This document shows positions 1 through 11,029 of a stretch of DNA of 64,000 nt, one piece after another. The notes beneath the pieces are model-generated. The model was not told where the DNA came from. It worked only from the letters and a program-made list of their open reading frames with translations, and did no database searches. A program made the translations under genes and the position numbers. Source of the DNA: Adiantum capillus-veneris (lineage: Eukaryota > Streptophyta > Polypodiopsida > Polypodiales > Pteridaceae). How positions within the stretch are numbered: position 1 is the first letter of the stretch; the number at the start of each line of letters is the position of its first letter. Location: the NCBI GenBank assembly GCA_014529385.2, contig CM043942.1:25176469-25240468 (forward strand), given 5' to 3'.

Positions 1-1025
1 AGAAAGTTTTGACTCTAGGTAATACTAGAGGAAGTTAAAGGACAACTACACCAGACCCTTGCGTTTTTCCTAGTTTAAGTCTATTCAATCCCCGACAGCG
101 GTGCCAAATGTGGGACGGGTGTATAACCTCACTCCTATCTTATTGTAGACATAGCGAGAACCACTAATATAATTGTCAATCCATGGGACAAAAATGACTA
201 GTGCATAGAAACTACAAGAGGTTTCCAATCTCTTGGAAAACAACAGACAACTAGCATCTAACTCAAGCTACACTCAAATGACAGAAATCACCAAAAGCTA
301 ATCGCTAACACCAAAAGCTAATCGCTAATCGACAAACAAACCATAACCGTTACAATATCAAACGACATCCAAATGTTACAAAACTTCTAGGACATGTTTA
401 TAAGACCTAAGAACACATGCTTATGGTTTCAAATCTCACTTTAGGTCAAGTGCAAAAATCGTGATTATTAACAGCACTGAGTTTTTGACCTAGTCGTTTT
501 TGACCCAGAATGCGCCTAAATGCTTAGCAATGATGTCCCAATAATCCGCCTATACTTATTTTATTATTTTTAAGCTCTAATGCTTACTTATGATGAAATT
601 AAGTTGTGGATCGACGACGCCAAAAGCTACGGATAACCATGGAATGCTTATGTCAATGCGTAGAGCTCTTACCTGCAGTTGAAACACAACAGACGGCACT
701 GCAATGTGACAATAAAAAATGGAGTATAGGAAGTGCAAGAAGGAGAGAAGTGAGCACCGTTAGCTCACGTTGTGTTCTATTATCCAAAAACTTACAAAAT
801 ACTTACAAAAATTGGCTTTTATACCTTAGCCAAGGTTTTTGTGGTTAAAACTAATAATCTGGCTAAAGATAGGTTGATATAATCTAGAAGCTTGTAGCCC
901 CGGCTCATCAATTACAATGTTTATCTGGAAAGTAAGAGTTACAACATTTTCGATTCATCAAAATAATAAGTGTCTTTACAATAAAATCTCCAAAAAATGT
1001 TATCCGAGTTAGCTTGCTACTAACA
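1..1025 (-). mobile_element. LTR and leader of a minus-strand gypsy copy
   Basis: Reverse-complemented, this matches the 5' end of the large element at 2180-20103. Bases 109-1025 are a 917-bp LTR reading TGTTAGTAGCAAGC at its outer end and finishing CCCACA. Bases 87-106 are a primer binding site (TGGCACCGCTGTCGGGGATT on the minus strand), and 1-86 match the leader just after that site. The LTR keeps a TATAAAAG box (minus strand, 816-823), which is mutated in the 5' LTR of the plus-strand copy. The rest of this element lies left of the window. The two copies sit head to head with 1.15 kb between them, so they are separate insertions or a rearranged pair. No coding sequence is present here. Confidence 0.85.
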
Positions 1026-2179
1026 GTGTGCTAGAGAGGTGAAGTGCAGATCTGATGCATCAACTTTGCATGGCTGGATGTTGTCAAATTTGGATTTTTA
1101 TATCATGTTTAGTTGTTGGTCGGACTTATTTTATGCAAGAAAAGCTCATGTCCTAGGAGTTATTTGTGTGTGGACTCCGTTTGACTGCAGGAGATATGTC
1201 AAAATATAAGTGTGGGAGTTGGTTCATTATCGATATGATTTATGGTTAAGGCGTGAGATTATCTCATGGATTATGGTTGTGATTTTATGGTGGAAGCCGA
1301 TGTGGCTCTTGGTTTTTTCTGGATATGAATATGCTGCCGAAAGTTTTGCATCCATGTTATGTTCTAAAGTGGTTATGCGTGAATGGTTGTGCCTCACTCG
1401 AGTTGGGTGGAGTGTTCACCCATGTAACATGATGGGATTATGGTTTTGGGGATTAGATCATAAAATGATCTGGATGATTTATGGTAGGTGTGTAAGGGTA
1501 GAGACCCTGTAAAGTCCAATTGCCTGGAAAAGATTGTTTGTGCATATAAAAAGTGCTATTGTGATTGGACTCACGTGTTATGTTTCTCATGGCAGTGTCG
1601 CTACAAGACTAGGATCATCTACATCACTTAGCCTTAGACTAAAGGATCAATGACGTGGGGCTTTGCTGGATTGGGGTTGTTGCGTAGGTCTTAGTCTTTA
1701 TGTTAGGCTCATCTACACGGTTAGTGCGTCAGGGGTTGAATGACCTACATGGATAACACATCCGGGATTATGCCTTGGATTTTCCTAAACACCCGGTGCT
1801 TGGCATCGAAGAGGCGTGGAACCTAACTGGTATGGTTGGTATTGATACCCTACCACCTATTGGTACTTGGAATCCTTTCAAAGCTCGGGTTCATGGAGGC
1901 AGGCGAAGCGGCCTCAGCTTATGTCTGGCTCAGGTAGGGTGGAGGTGTTCTTGCTCGCTCCCAGTGAAGTGAAATTCTCTCTGTTCGTAGTAAAGCAAAA
2001 GTGGATGGGTGGACTAATCGATCCCTACATAGGGTTCGGTGCTCTGCTAGTTATTTTGTCATAAATATTTTGACGTTACGATCTACCCAAATTTTGTCAT
2101 TGCATTAATACATGGTTGCCAATTTCATTTAGTTGGGGAATTTAAAGATTCTCTGTTGTCATTCTCTCACATCTCTATG
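1026..2179. other. Unassigned spacer between two gypsy LTRs
   Basis: No convincing coding sequence. The open frames at 1210-1512 and 1775-2064 have odd composition (many Trp, Met and Cys) and no recognisable motif. A diverged internal repeat is visible: phrases of the type 'catctacac...ggtt...' followed by '...gaatgacctacatgg' or '...caatgacgtgggg' occur near 1615-1660 and 1705-1755. It could be the pre-insertion host sequence or part of another old retroelement. Confidence 0.4.
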
Positions 2180-3403
2180 TGTTAGCAGCAAGCTAACACG
2201 GATACCACAGATACTGTTTTTCGGAGTTCTCATTGTAAAACACTTATTATTTTTTATAAATCAAGAATATTATAACTCCTATTTTCTCGGATAAAGTCTG
2301 TAATTTAATGAGCTGGGGCTACAAGCTTCCAGATTGTACCCACCTGTCATTACCCATCTTTGGTAGAACTCCCAGATTATTAGTTTTGACCACCAAAAAC
2401 CTTGGCTAAGATTTAAAAGCCAATTTTTGTAAGTTATTTTCAAGTTTTGGATAATGAAATACACAGCATGAGCTAACGACGCTCACTCCTCTCCTTCTCG
2501 CGCTTCCTACTCCCTCCCCAATTGTCACATTGCAATTGTGTTTGTTGCATTGCAATCGTAGGTAAGAGCTCTACGCATTGACGTAAGTAGTTCACAGTAA
2601 TTCGTAGCTTTTGGCATCGTCGACCCGCAACCTAATTTCATCACAACTAGAAATTTACACTTTCAAATAAAAAACTAAGCATAGGTGGGGTATTGGGGCA
2701 TCAGTGCTAAGCATTTAGATGCATTCTGGGTCGAAAACGACTAGGTCAAAAATCCATTGTTGTTAATAATTGCAATTTTGCAACTTGACTTAAAGTGGGG
2801 TTTGACACCATAATCATGTGTGCTTAGATCTTATAAACATGTCCTAGAAGTTTCACTACGTTTGGATGTCATTTGATGGTGTAATGGATATGATTTGTTT
2901 GTCGATGAGCGATTGGCTTTTGGTGATTTCAGTCACTTGAGGGGTGAAAGCATGTTAACGTGTCATGCTTTTTCTTGTCCCGCACAATGCTAACTAGCAC
3001 AATTTTGACATATGCTAACTAGTACAATAACATGAGCTACATCTCCAAGATCTATGACGTATGATATATCAGTAGAAAGCTCTTGAAACAAGGAATCCAA
3101 ATGTACAACTTCCGACATATTTTGATATTATTTGTAAAAAATTTACCGGTCGCCCAAGTTTTCTAAGATGTGTTAACTTGAAAATGCTAACTAGCATAAA
3201 AAGCGCGATAGGTTAACATGCTTTCACCCTGAGTGTACCTTGAGTTAGATGCAGGTTGTTAGTTGTTTTATGAGATATTGACAACCTCTTGTAGACTCTA
3301 TGCACTAGTCGAGTCAGCTTCATCCCATGGATTGACAATTTAATCGTGGTTCTCGCTAATATTGCAATAAGATAGGATGGTGAGCTTAGACATGTGTCCC
3401 ACA
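2180..3403 (+). repeat. 5' LTR of the gypsy element
   Basis: Begins TGTTAGCAGCAAGCTAACAC and ends CCCACA, two bases before the primer binding site. Without the 289-bp MITE at 2941-3229 its length is 935 bp, close to the 917 bp of the minus-strand copy. The LTR tip is itself a small inverted repeat (TGTTAGC-agcaa-GCTAACA). The TATA position reads TTTAAAAG near 2412-2419 where the other two LTRs read TATAAAAG, so the promoter is probably damaged. A half-site of the element's conserved palindrome (GTTAATAATTGCAATTTT) lies near 2762. Confidence 0.9.
2941..3229. mobile_element. MITE inserted in the 5' LTR
   Basis: A 289-bp non-coding element with terminal inverted repeats: GGGGTGAAAGCATGTTAAC at the left and the complement of GGGTGAAAGCATGTTAAC at the right, one G shorter. 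It is flanked by TGA at 2938-2940 and 3230-3232. The 3' LTR has the empty site CACTTGAGTGT (around 20050-20060) with one TGA, which fixes both the borders and the 3-bp target duplication. Inside, TGCTAACTAG recurs near both ends as a subterminal inverted pattern. A 3-bp duplication and a G-rich tip fit PIF/Harbinger (Tourist-like) MITEs; the superfamily is inference. Confidence 0.85.
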
Positions 3404-3405
3404 TT

Positions 3406-3425
3406 TGGCGCCACTGTCGGGGATC
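3406..3425 (+). promoter_or_regulatory. Primer binding site (tRNA-Asp-like)
   Basis: TGGCGCCACTGTCGGGGATC begins two bases after the LTR end. It resembles the complement of the 3' end of plant tRNA-Asp (TGGCGCCGTTGCCGGGGA), the primer used by several plant gypsy groups. The minus-strand copy at 87-106 has the same site with few changes. Confidence 0.8.
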
Positions 3426-5504
3426 AAAGAGACCTAAACTAAGGAAAAACATGAGCGTCTTGTGAAGTTATCCTTTAACTTCCTCTAGGATTGTCTAGAG
3501 TTCAAAACTTTCTTTTAGAAATCGCATAGCTTAAGATTGTCGTCTTTTGCTGTGTAGAGGTAGCTTGGAAGTAATCGTACTTGTTGAGTGCCTTTAGGAT
3601 TGTAGGATTGTAGAAATAGACTAGGATTTTGAGGATGATTGGTAGACGAAAAAAGTTTTAAGATCAATGCTCAGAAAACCATAAAAGACAAGAAAACGAG
3701 TGTTTGTGGACACTTTTCACAACCCCATTGCATGAGAATCTAGGACTAGGGTAAGTAGGATCCAAGGTGGATTTCAGAACTTTGCTCCCTCTCAAAGAAT
3801 CAAGTGTGAGTTGTTATTGGAAGTTGCAAAATTTGAGGTCTATGGCTAGAAATAGCACGAAAAGATTCGAAACCACTCAATCCGACTAGAGAGTAAGCTT
3901 AAAAGTTGTCTGAATCAATTGGTAAGACACTTCGAGGTAAAAATTTCAAGAGTTGGCCAAAACTCAAATTATTTACTTTTTCTTGATATTCTAGACTAAA
4001 TTATGTTTTGACTTGATTCATAGGCTTAAAATAGCTCATGTAAAGACTGTCTTTGAAAAAAATTACAAAAAAGTGTTCATTTCAAGCCTGAAGTTAATAA
4101 TCATGATTATTAACTTTTAGCTCAGATTTGACCAAGGTTCATACCATTGACTCATTGCATGTGTACAAACAACTTTTGTAAAGGCCCAAAAGATTTGGAC
4201 CACCAAACTGGCCAGAAACTGGGTAAAAAATAAAGTTTGTACTGACTTTTTGAAACTTGCGTGTAAATTGGAAGAAAATTTGTCCAAACTTGTTGAAATT
4301 TGATTTATAGGCTTATATTGATGTGATAAACATGTGTACATGCTCAGTTGACCAAAAAGTTGTCAGTTGTAAATAATCGTGATTATTTACATCTACCTCA
4401 TTTTTCATCTTTTTTGACCAATTCAGCATACCACTAGTTTTACCATGTTTTAATAAGCCCACAAACCAAATTGGATAAGATTTAGATCACTGGATTGAAA
4501 ATTGTGACCAAATTTGCAAAGTTAGTTTGCGGACAGAAAATTGATGACCATTTGACCAAAAATTGTCCAAATTTGATGAAACTTGGCTAGTAACCTTAAC
4601 TTAAGGTGCTTAACAGATCTATGTCAAAGTTGGGACAGAAATTTGCAAAAATATAGCTGGAGTAAATAATCACGGTTATTTACATCTGCTTCAAAACTTG
4701 AAAATTTTGCACATTTGAGTATACCACAAGGTCAAGCATATCAAGTAGACCCTACAAATCAATTTTGGTGAAATTTTGATCACAAAAGTGAGACTTACGA
4801 CAGATTCTTGAAATCGGAGTTTGCGGACACAAAACAATTGATAAACTTGATTAGATTTTGTCCAAACTTGTTGAAACTTGTCCAGGGACTTTAATAAGTT
4901 GTATAATTGCCAAACCAATCCAAAATGCAAAAAAACTAGCAAAGCAAATAATCATGATTATTTATTGTACTGCTACCCAGGGACATCAATTTTGACTTTT
5001 GAACTTGTATAGTGCTAGACCAGCATAATACAAAGCCACCGGGCAATTTTGGGTTCAATCTGATCCGAATTGGTACATGTTCACTCAGTTTCTAGGTTAT
5101 AGATTAAACCTTTTATTTTTTGCGAAAGTCGAACTTGGAAGTCAGTTTGACTCCCACAGCTCGATTTGAAGTGGTACACATAGACGAATCATGAGAGTTA
5201 GCAAAAACTCTACTGTCTTTATAGAAGAATAGCTAACTTGATCAAATTTGTATAGGAATCAAGTTGCAGATGAGGAATCGGCAATTCAGTAGAGGCTGCA
5301 ATCAAATCAAGTGGAAATTGACGATAGGTCAATCCAAAGGTAAGTACCCAAACCAAGGCTTCGTAAGTCTTTATGAACCTTAGATCTAGTCATGTACTGG
5401 GAAATCAAGGCATACTCGGAGAAACCTCTAGTAGAGTATCCACCGAAGAAAGCGTGAAACAAGGCAATTCCTTGCACACAATTCTTGAATAATTCTCAGA
5501 CACT
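3426..5504 (+). other. Gypsy 5' leader, non-coding
   Basis: Two kilobases between the primer site and the first long reading frame, with no supported gene. The first 100 bp match the leader of the copy at 1-86. The second half carries the palindrome-centred repeats at 4093-4965. Short frames here, such as 4117-4341 and 4691-4942 on the minus strand, follow the repeats and have no domain signature. Confidence 0.6.
4093..4965 (+). repeat. Four-unit palindrome-centred repeat array, leader
   Basis: Four copies of a 22-bp palindrome lie at 4093-4114, 4369-4390, 4662-4683 and 4944-4965, so they are 276, 293 and 282 bp apart. The shared core is TAAATAATCGTGATTATTTA, with G and C outside it in most copies. 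The first copy is a perfect palindrome with T for A at the third position and its partner, and a CATG centre. The sequence between them is a strongly diverged tandem repeat with shared phrases such as 'ttgcggaca', 'ttgtccaaacttgttgaaa' and 'gaccaa'. The palindromes are far better conserved than the DNA around them. Confidence 0.85.
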
Positions 5505-6377
5505 TTGTCACATTCAAGATTTGAAATTTCTTCTTACTTGACTCACTCGGAAATCGGAACGACAATGCGCTTTAAGCATATACTCTCTTTTGATAAGACT
5601 AACTGCCATGGAGTCCAGGTTTACTTGGACCCTAACGAGGAGTATGCTATTCGCATTGATGACCATAGTATTGAGTTCGAAGAAGATATTAGGGCAAACA
5701 AACAAGAAAAAATGTACATGGACAGAAACGGAACTCGGTATATACAAGTCAAAAACATTGATGTGATAGACAAACGGGGGTTAGAAGTAAACACCATAAT
5801 CCCAGATATGTCAGCAAAAGTGGGACCATCAACTTTAGAATTTGAGAGATATGATCAAGTAGATTTGAAGCCTCTGAAACGGCTTAGTACTAATAATCCT
5901 AGGATTGGAGTCTATTGTTGGAGGGATCAAAATGTAAAAGATCTTTTGTGGACTTCGCATGCCAAACCAGGATAACTAACGACCATGAAGATCATTTATA
6001 TCTTCAAGATCAAAGATAAGGGATCAACAGACCTACCAACCTACTTGTTTAGGGATTGTTATAACAACAACTTTGTTATGATAACTTCTGAGGAGGTAGA
6101 ACAAACCAAATACCAAGGGTATTCCATAAGGGATTGGATATTGAGACAAGGACTAGAAACAATTCCAAGAGATGAACACCATGAGAGATCATCTGAGAGT
6201 AATGTTAAGAAACCAGAACTCACCTCATCACGTAGAAAACCGGGTGACACTAAGACCAGTCCACGGCTACATGAGTCACTATTTCCAACAGATTGGTTCA
6301 AAGGACTCGGAACAGGACCAACTGCAAGGAGACTGAGAATTGAACCAAATAGACGTGTCAGACCAACTAATTTTTAG
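5505..6377 (+). pseudogene. Pre-gag reading frames of the gypsy element
   Basis: Two consecutive frames precede the gag core: 5505-5975 (open from a TTG; first ATG at 5565) and 5985-6377. The first predicts a soluble, charged protein of about 150 residues. The second, about 130 residues, is basic and Ser/Pro-rich at its C-terminus. Neither has a motif I recognise. The second ends with a stop 2 bp before the ATG of the gag core, so it may be an N-terminal part of gag separated by a frameshift, or a separate ORF like the extra ORF upstream of gag in Ogre elements. The sequence alone does not decide between these. Confidence 0.5.
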
Positions 6378-6379
6378 AA

Positions 6380-7300
6380 ATGGATCAGAAATACAGTGGA
6401 TCAGGAGATCCATACAACCACTTAGCAAGCTTTAAGCAAGTGCTAAGAGCAGAACGTATATTCGATTTCCATACTTAGTTTGAGGGGTTTGGAATGACAT
6501 TAGAAGGAAAAGCATTGACATGATTCCAAAACATTCCACCAAGGTCAATCATGGATTTGAACACATTAGCTCAAGGATTTGTAGCTGCTTGTTCCAAAAC
6601 GGGGATCAAACATAATATGGTAGCTCAAATCTACAGCTTTAAACAGAATTTGGTGAGTCTGTTAGGGATTGTGCAACTCGAATGAAACAATACATTGCCA
6701 GATGCCCGGGGCTAAAGATACCTGCAGAAGAACGACTCGTATCATTGTTTCTAGAGGGACTGCTAAACAAAGAACTTCATGTTATACTTTATAGTTAAAA
6801 GCATACAACCCTAGAAGAGTGTGTGTCAAATGCTATTGACTTAGGAGAAAATTGTGATATTTTTAACGAAGAAGATGTCCCTAAGGATAACCAAAGTGAG
6901 AAAATAGCATCCACTAAACCAGCACAAGTGTGAACGGTTGCTGCATCACCACTTTCATCCAAGGACTTAAAGCAGGCCAAAACATAGAAAACAAATGGAA
7001 AAACTATCCTTCTCCAGATATGGAAGCAGCTAAGCTGGAAGCTTATCAAAATATTGGTAAGAATCACGCAAGAAATGCTCGTAAAACAAAAACCCAAGCT
7101 TAAAGTATTGCAAAAACTGAGGAGCTTGTGGTAAGAGACACTAAAGAAAAACCCGATGTGGTGGCAGAGACCCACCTTGAAACAAAAGAACAAGAACTTA
7201 TAGTGCCGGACAACGAAGATGCCTTAGACGGAATTCCATTCGTAGAGGAAGACTGGCCAGGACACTTATGGAAAAAAGTTAGAGAGATCAATGATGGGAG
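6380..7300 (+). pseudogene. gag: Gag core (Retrotrans_gag), broken
   Basis: From ATG 6380 the translation follows the plant retrotransposon gag domain (PF03732): a GDPYNHLASFK start, an EGKAL(T)-stop-F segment where the family has Trp, then a QGFVAACS segment and, after a frameshift near 6645, RDCATRMKQYIARCPGL and the LVSLFLEGL motif. Gag forms the capsid-like particle in which reverse transcription takes place. The frame is broken by stops at conserved Gln and Trp codons and by at least one frameshift. The segment from about 6850 to 7300 is the hydrophilic C-terminal tail; no CCHC zinc knuckle was seen. Confidence 0.8.
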
Positions 7301-7401
7301 CCTATAACTCTAAAGTCAATTCCTATAGAGGAAGTTTGGTTGGATAACCTATCTTCTGATATGAATATGGATGTACAATCCTTGTACGGGAAGCTTCAAG
7401 A

Positions 7402-8157
7402 ATGTCGAAACCATTAACCTTGAAAACATTACCCTCTTACTTGGGAGATAACAAAGATGAATCCATAGTGTGTAAGAACACTCAAGTAAAAAGAGTGGAA
7501 CAGACCCTAGAAGTAGAAAACATTCATTCAATCATGTCTACACCCATCCAATGCACTCTTACCTTGGGAGAACTATTAAAACTCAGACCATATTTATGGA
7601 ATGATTTACAAAAAACCCTAGAGAAGGTGAGGATAACGGGGCTAATCTCAAAAAATTTGGGAAAATTGAAAAATGAAATGGACAACAAACAGATTCAATT
7701 TGTTCCAATGAACAAAGTCGGAGAATATTACGAAGGCGGAGAAGGAAACGCCACGCTTCCAATGAAATACAATGACATTGAAACCATGGCAATACTGGAT
7801 AGTGGAGCAGGCATAGCCATAGTCACGAAAGCAGTATGGGAATCCTAGGGACAACCAGCCATTAGACAAACTTGAACAGAATTGCAATTGGCTGACAGAC
7901 ACATTGAGAGACCATTAGGGTTTCTTGAAAAGGTGATAGTCAATTCCCGTGGAATTGACTATCAACACACTTTTGCCATAGTAGACTTTGGGAAAAAACT
8001 CAATTATGGAATCATATTGGGAAGACCTTTCATGCGACAGGTACAACTTATCCAAGATTGGGGAAACAATTATCTATACTTGAAGCAAGTGGGATCTATA
8101 ACGAGAGTAAATCTAAAAGATCACACTTATAGAGATGTCTTGAAAACACCAATATAG
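7402..8157 (+). pseudogene. pro: First aspartic protease domain, broken
   Basis: One frame with stops near 7846 and 7875. It contains the catalytic turn as LDSGAGIAIV (near 7796-7825; plant gypsy elements usually have DTGA or DSGA) and, about 80 residues later, the flap/C-terminal signature IILGRPFMRQ followed by IQDWGNN. The enzyme would cleave the Gag-Pol polyprotein. The same frame continues into the following linker, so gag C-terminus, protease and pol were probably one polyprotein. Confidence 0.8.
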
Positions 8158-8226
8158 TAGTTTGATTCAGTCTCTTCGGCTGAAACTAAGCTTCGATCCT
8201 GGTTAAACAAAGACACTCCTATTTGA

Positions 8227-8994
8227 ATGTGTGGAGCTTCAGAAAACGGAAGTTTAAAACGAGAAGAATGTATCCTAGAAATGAACTACACAGACGAAGC
8301 CTATGTACCTGAACCCTTTCCAGAGCATTTGTTTGAGACATTCGAGTGGACTCAAATTTTAGCAAAAATGGATGTATGTGTGAATACGTCTTTGCCTACT
8401 CAATTTTGCAATGAGGATGGCTACGAAATAATTCCCATCCAAATGATTTCAACCCTCAACATTGAAGATGAAAACGAGGAACCCAAGGACTTGATGAAAG
8501 TTCAACAAGTATTTTCAGACCTCTACTACGATGCAACTGATGAGTTAGATGAACACTCATCTATCTCAAAAGGTTCTGGGTCAGAAAAAGAACATGTGAG
8601 AGCTAAGCTACTCTTGAAAGGAGGGGAGGAAATTTTTTTTGACTTTCCCAACCAAAAATTGAGAAGACGAAAATGGTATAGACGAAAAAGAGACACCAGA
8701 AACCTGAAAACACGACCTATGCCATCAGTCTCCAGTAGAATACAATTCCTTATGCAGATAGATGCAAATGATTATATCAAAGAAAAAATCACTGGCAGAT
8801 ATCCTTCAAAGAAAAATTCAAAAATGTCTAAAACATCAAGAAAATTAGGGAAGGATACTCAAGAAAACCCAAAGGATAAGAAACCAATCATGATCCGAGT
8901 TGAGCAGAAAAAGAAATATCAAGAGTTGAAAAAATCTCTAAAGGAGATATATACGGCTAAAATAAAACCATGGAAGAGGAAGGTAAGGATGTAA
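8227..8994 (+). pseudogene. Protease-RT linker, acidic then Lys-rich
   Basis: A 255-residue stretch open in the same frame as the protease. The first 130 residues are acidic (many Glu and Asp, with a PEPFPEHLFETFEW segment), and the rest is strongly basic with Lys/Arg runs. Linkers of this kind separate protease and RT in plant gypsy polyproteins. No catalytic motif is visible. It is listed as part of a pseudogene because flanking parts of the polyprotein are disrupted. Confidence 0.6.
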
Positions 8995-9049
8995 TGAGTG
9001 TTTCATCCCATTACAAAAAGTACACTCTTCAAGATTGAAAAATCATAGT

Positions 9050-10600
9050 CAAACAACCTGTTAGGGAACTACGTGAACAGGGCGAGTTCTACGAGGACCT
9101 GAAAACGCTAAAAAGATAGACCTGACTGAACCAGGAGAAGCTCCTAGACCTGCTTACATTGCAAATGACCTAACAGAAGAAGAGCTCTTGCTGAGCTTGC
9201 TAAAGTAATACCGAGATATCTTTGCTTGGTCTTACAAAGATCTCAAGGGTGTTGATCCAGAAATCTATCAACATACCATACCCATGAGAGATGATGTGAA
9301 ACCAAGTAGACAAAGGCCATACACATATAATAAAACATTTTCCAGGAAGATAAAAGAAGAGATTAAAAAACTAAAGGAAGCCAAATTTATTTACAAAATT
9401 GAACACACAGATTGGGTGTCTCCAATTGTGGTAGTACCCAAAAAGAATGGAAAATTATGAGTGTGTGTTAATCTCAAAAAGGTGAATGCAGCTAGCAATA
9501 GAGACAACTTTCTTCTTCCAATCACTCAGCATGTTTAAGAACGAGTTGCAGGAAAAGAATCTTACAACTTCTAAGATGTCTTTTCCAATACAATCAACTT
9601 TTGGTTGATCCAAAAGATCACCATAAAACTGCTTCTGCAACAAAATGGGGTATTTTTGCCTATCGGGTTATGCCTTTGGGTTAACTAATGCTCCAGCCAC
9701 ATATCAAAGGTTGATGAGCCATGCTTTTAAAGAATATACTAGGAGATTCTTAGAAGTATATATGGATGATCTATACGTACATTCATCAATTTGGGTGGAT
9801 CATTTTGAACACCTCAAAAAGGTATTCAAAAAATGTAGACTTTATAGGATTTGCTTAAATCCTGAAAAGTGCACATTCATGGGTAGACAACGAAATATTC
9901 TTGGACATATGGTGTCTAAAAATGGCATAGCTACTGATATTGAAAAAAATCATGTCATTGTTGATTTGCCTAGACCAACAACCGTCAAGAGGGTACAAGC
10001 CTTCATAAGGCATTGTGGATATTATCGACGATTCATCTACATGTACGCTATAATTGCAAAACCCATGTATAGCTTCATTACACACTTTGAGTGAATCAAA
10101 GCATGTGAATAATCCTTCATGAAGCTTAACCAAGCTCTCACCTCAGCTCCAATATTGAAAGCACCATATTGGAATAAGATATTCCATGTACATGTAGATG
10201 CTTCCAATTTTGCTTTCGGTTGTATACTAGTTCAACCAGGAGACAGGAAAATTGACTTTCCTATTTCTTATGCTAGCCGACAGTTCAACATGGCGGAAAA
10301 GAATTACACGACCACCGAAAGGGGAAGGATTAGGAATGATCTATGTCGTTAAAAAGTATAGACATTACCTATTAGCCAACAAGTTTGTGTTCTTTGTAGA
10401 CCACAAGCTTTGATGTATTTGGTCAACAAGCCATGCAGCACAGGAAGAAAGTGAGATGGTTCGTCATTCTTCTGGAATTGGACTTCACTATGGTTGTAAA
10501 AAAGGGCACTACACATCAATGAGCAGATCATTTGTCAAGGATTGTTTCAGGAGAATCACCTAAAGGGGTAGACGATGATCTACCAAATGCCTATTTGTTC
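9050..10600 (+). pseudogene. pol: Reverse transcriptase and RNase H, broken
   Basis: The RT fingers are visible in mixed frames from about 9240 (segments like RQRPYTYNK, SPIVVVPKKNGKL). The palm continues at 9645-10094 with FGLTNAPATYQRLM, the catalytic YMDD (near 9757) and LNPEKCTF. The RNase H domain starts near 10180 with VDASNFAFGC and continues through SYASRQFN, NYTTTERG, a VDHQAL-like segment and ADHLSRI by about 10540. These copy the RNA genome into DNA and remove the RNA strand. Several stops and frameshifts before and after 9645 destroy the reading frame; RT and RNase H share one frame from 9645 to 10352, interrupted by a stop near 10092. Confidence 0.88.
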
Positions 10601-11029
10601 TCCGTGAAAATGATACCTCGATGGTCAGAAAACATGGTGTCATTTTGATGACAGTAGCTCAAGTGGATTCACAAATACCACTTCCTATTATGATCGGATT
10701 AATCGAGCAATTGGCTATGTATCAATTACTAGCTGGTAGGCTATACAAAAGAAATCGAGATGCAATATTGCTCTTATGCATTAATCCTGAAGAAAAAAAC
10801 AGTACCTAAGTCAAGCACACGTTACCATAGTAGGACTTCACTTTGCGAAAGACCAAACTATGCAACAAAATTTGAGACTTGGAGTATTTTGGCCGACTAT
10901 GAGGAGTGATGTTCGATCTTTTGTAAAGGATTGTCTTCAATGTCAAAAACAAACACCCATACCTCATGTAACATTGTTTCAAATGTAACCTGTTCCTAAG
11001 TGGAGTAACTATCTGTTACTTACTTATCA

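Noticed and set aside
1210-1512. 100-residue open frame between the LTRs
   Set aside because: Trp/Met-rich composition, no motif and no support from neighbours.
4093-4965. CRISPR-like array
   Set aside because: Repeats are spaced about 280 bp with related, diverged interiors inside a plant retrotransposon; there are no short unique spacers.
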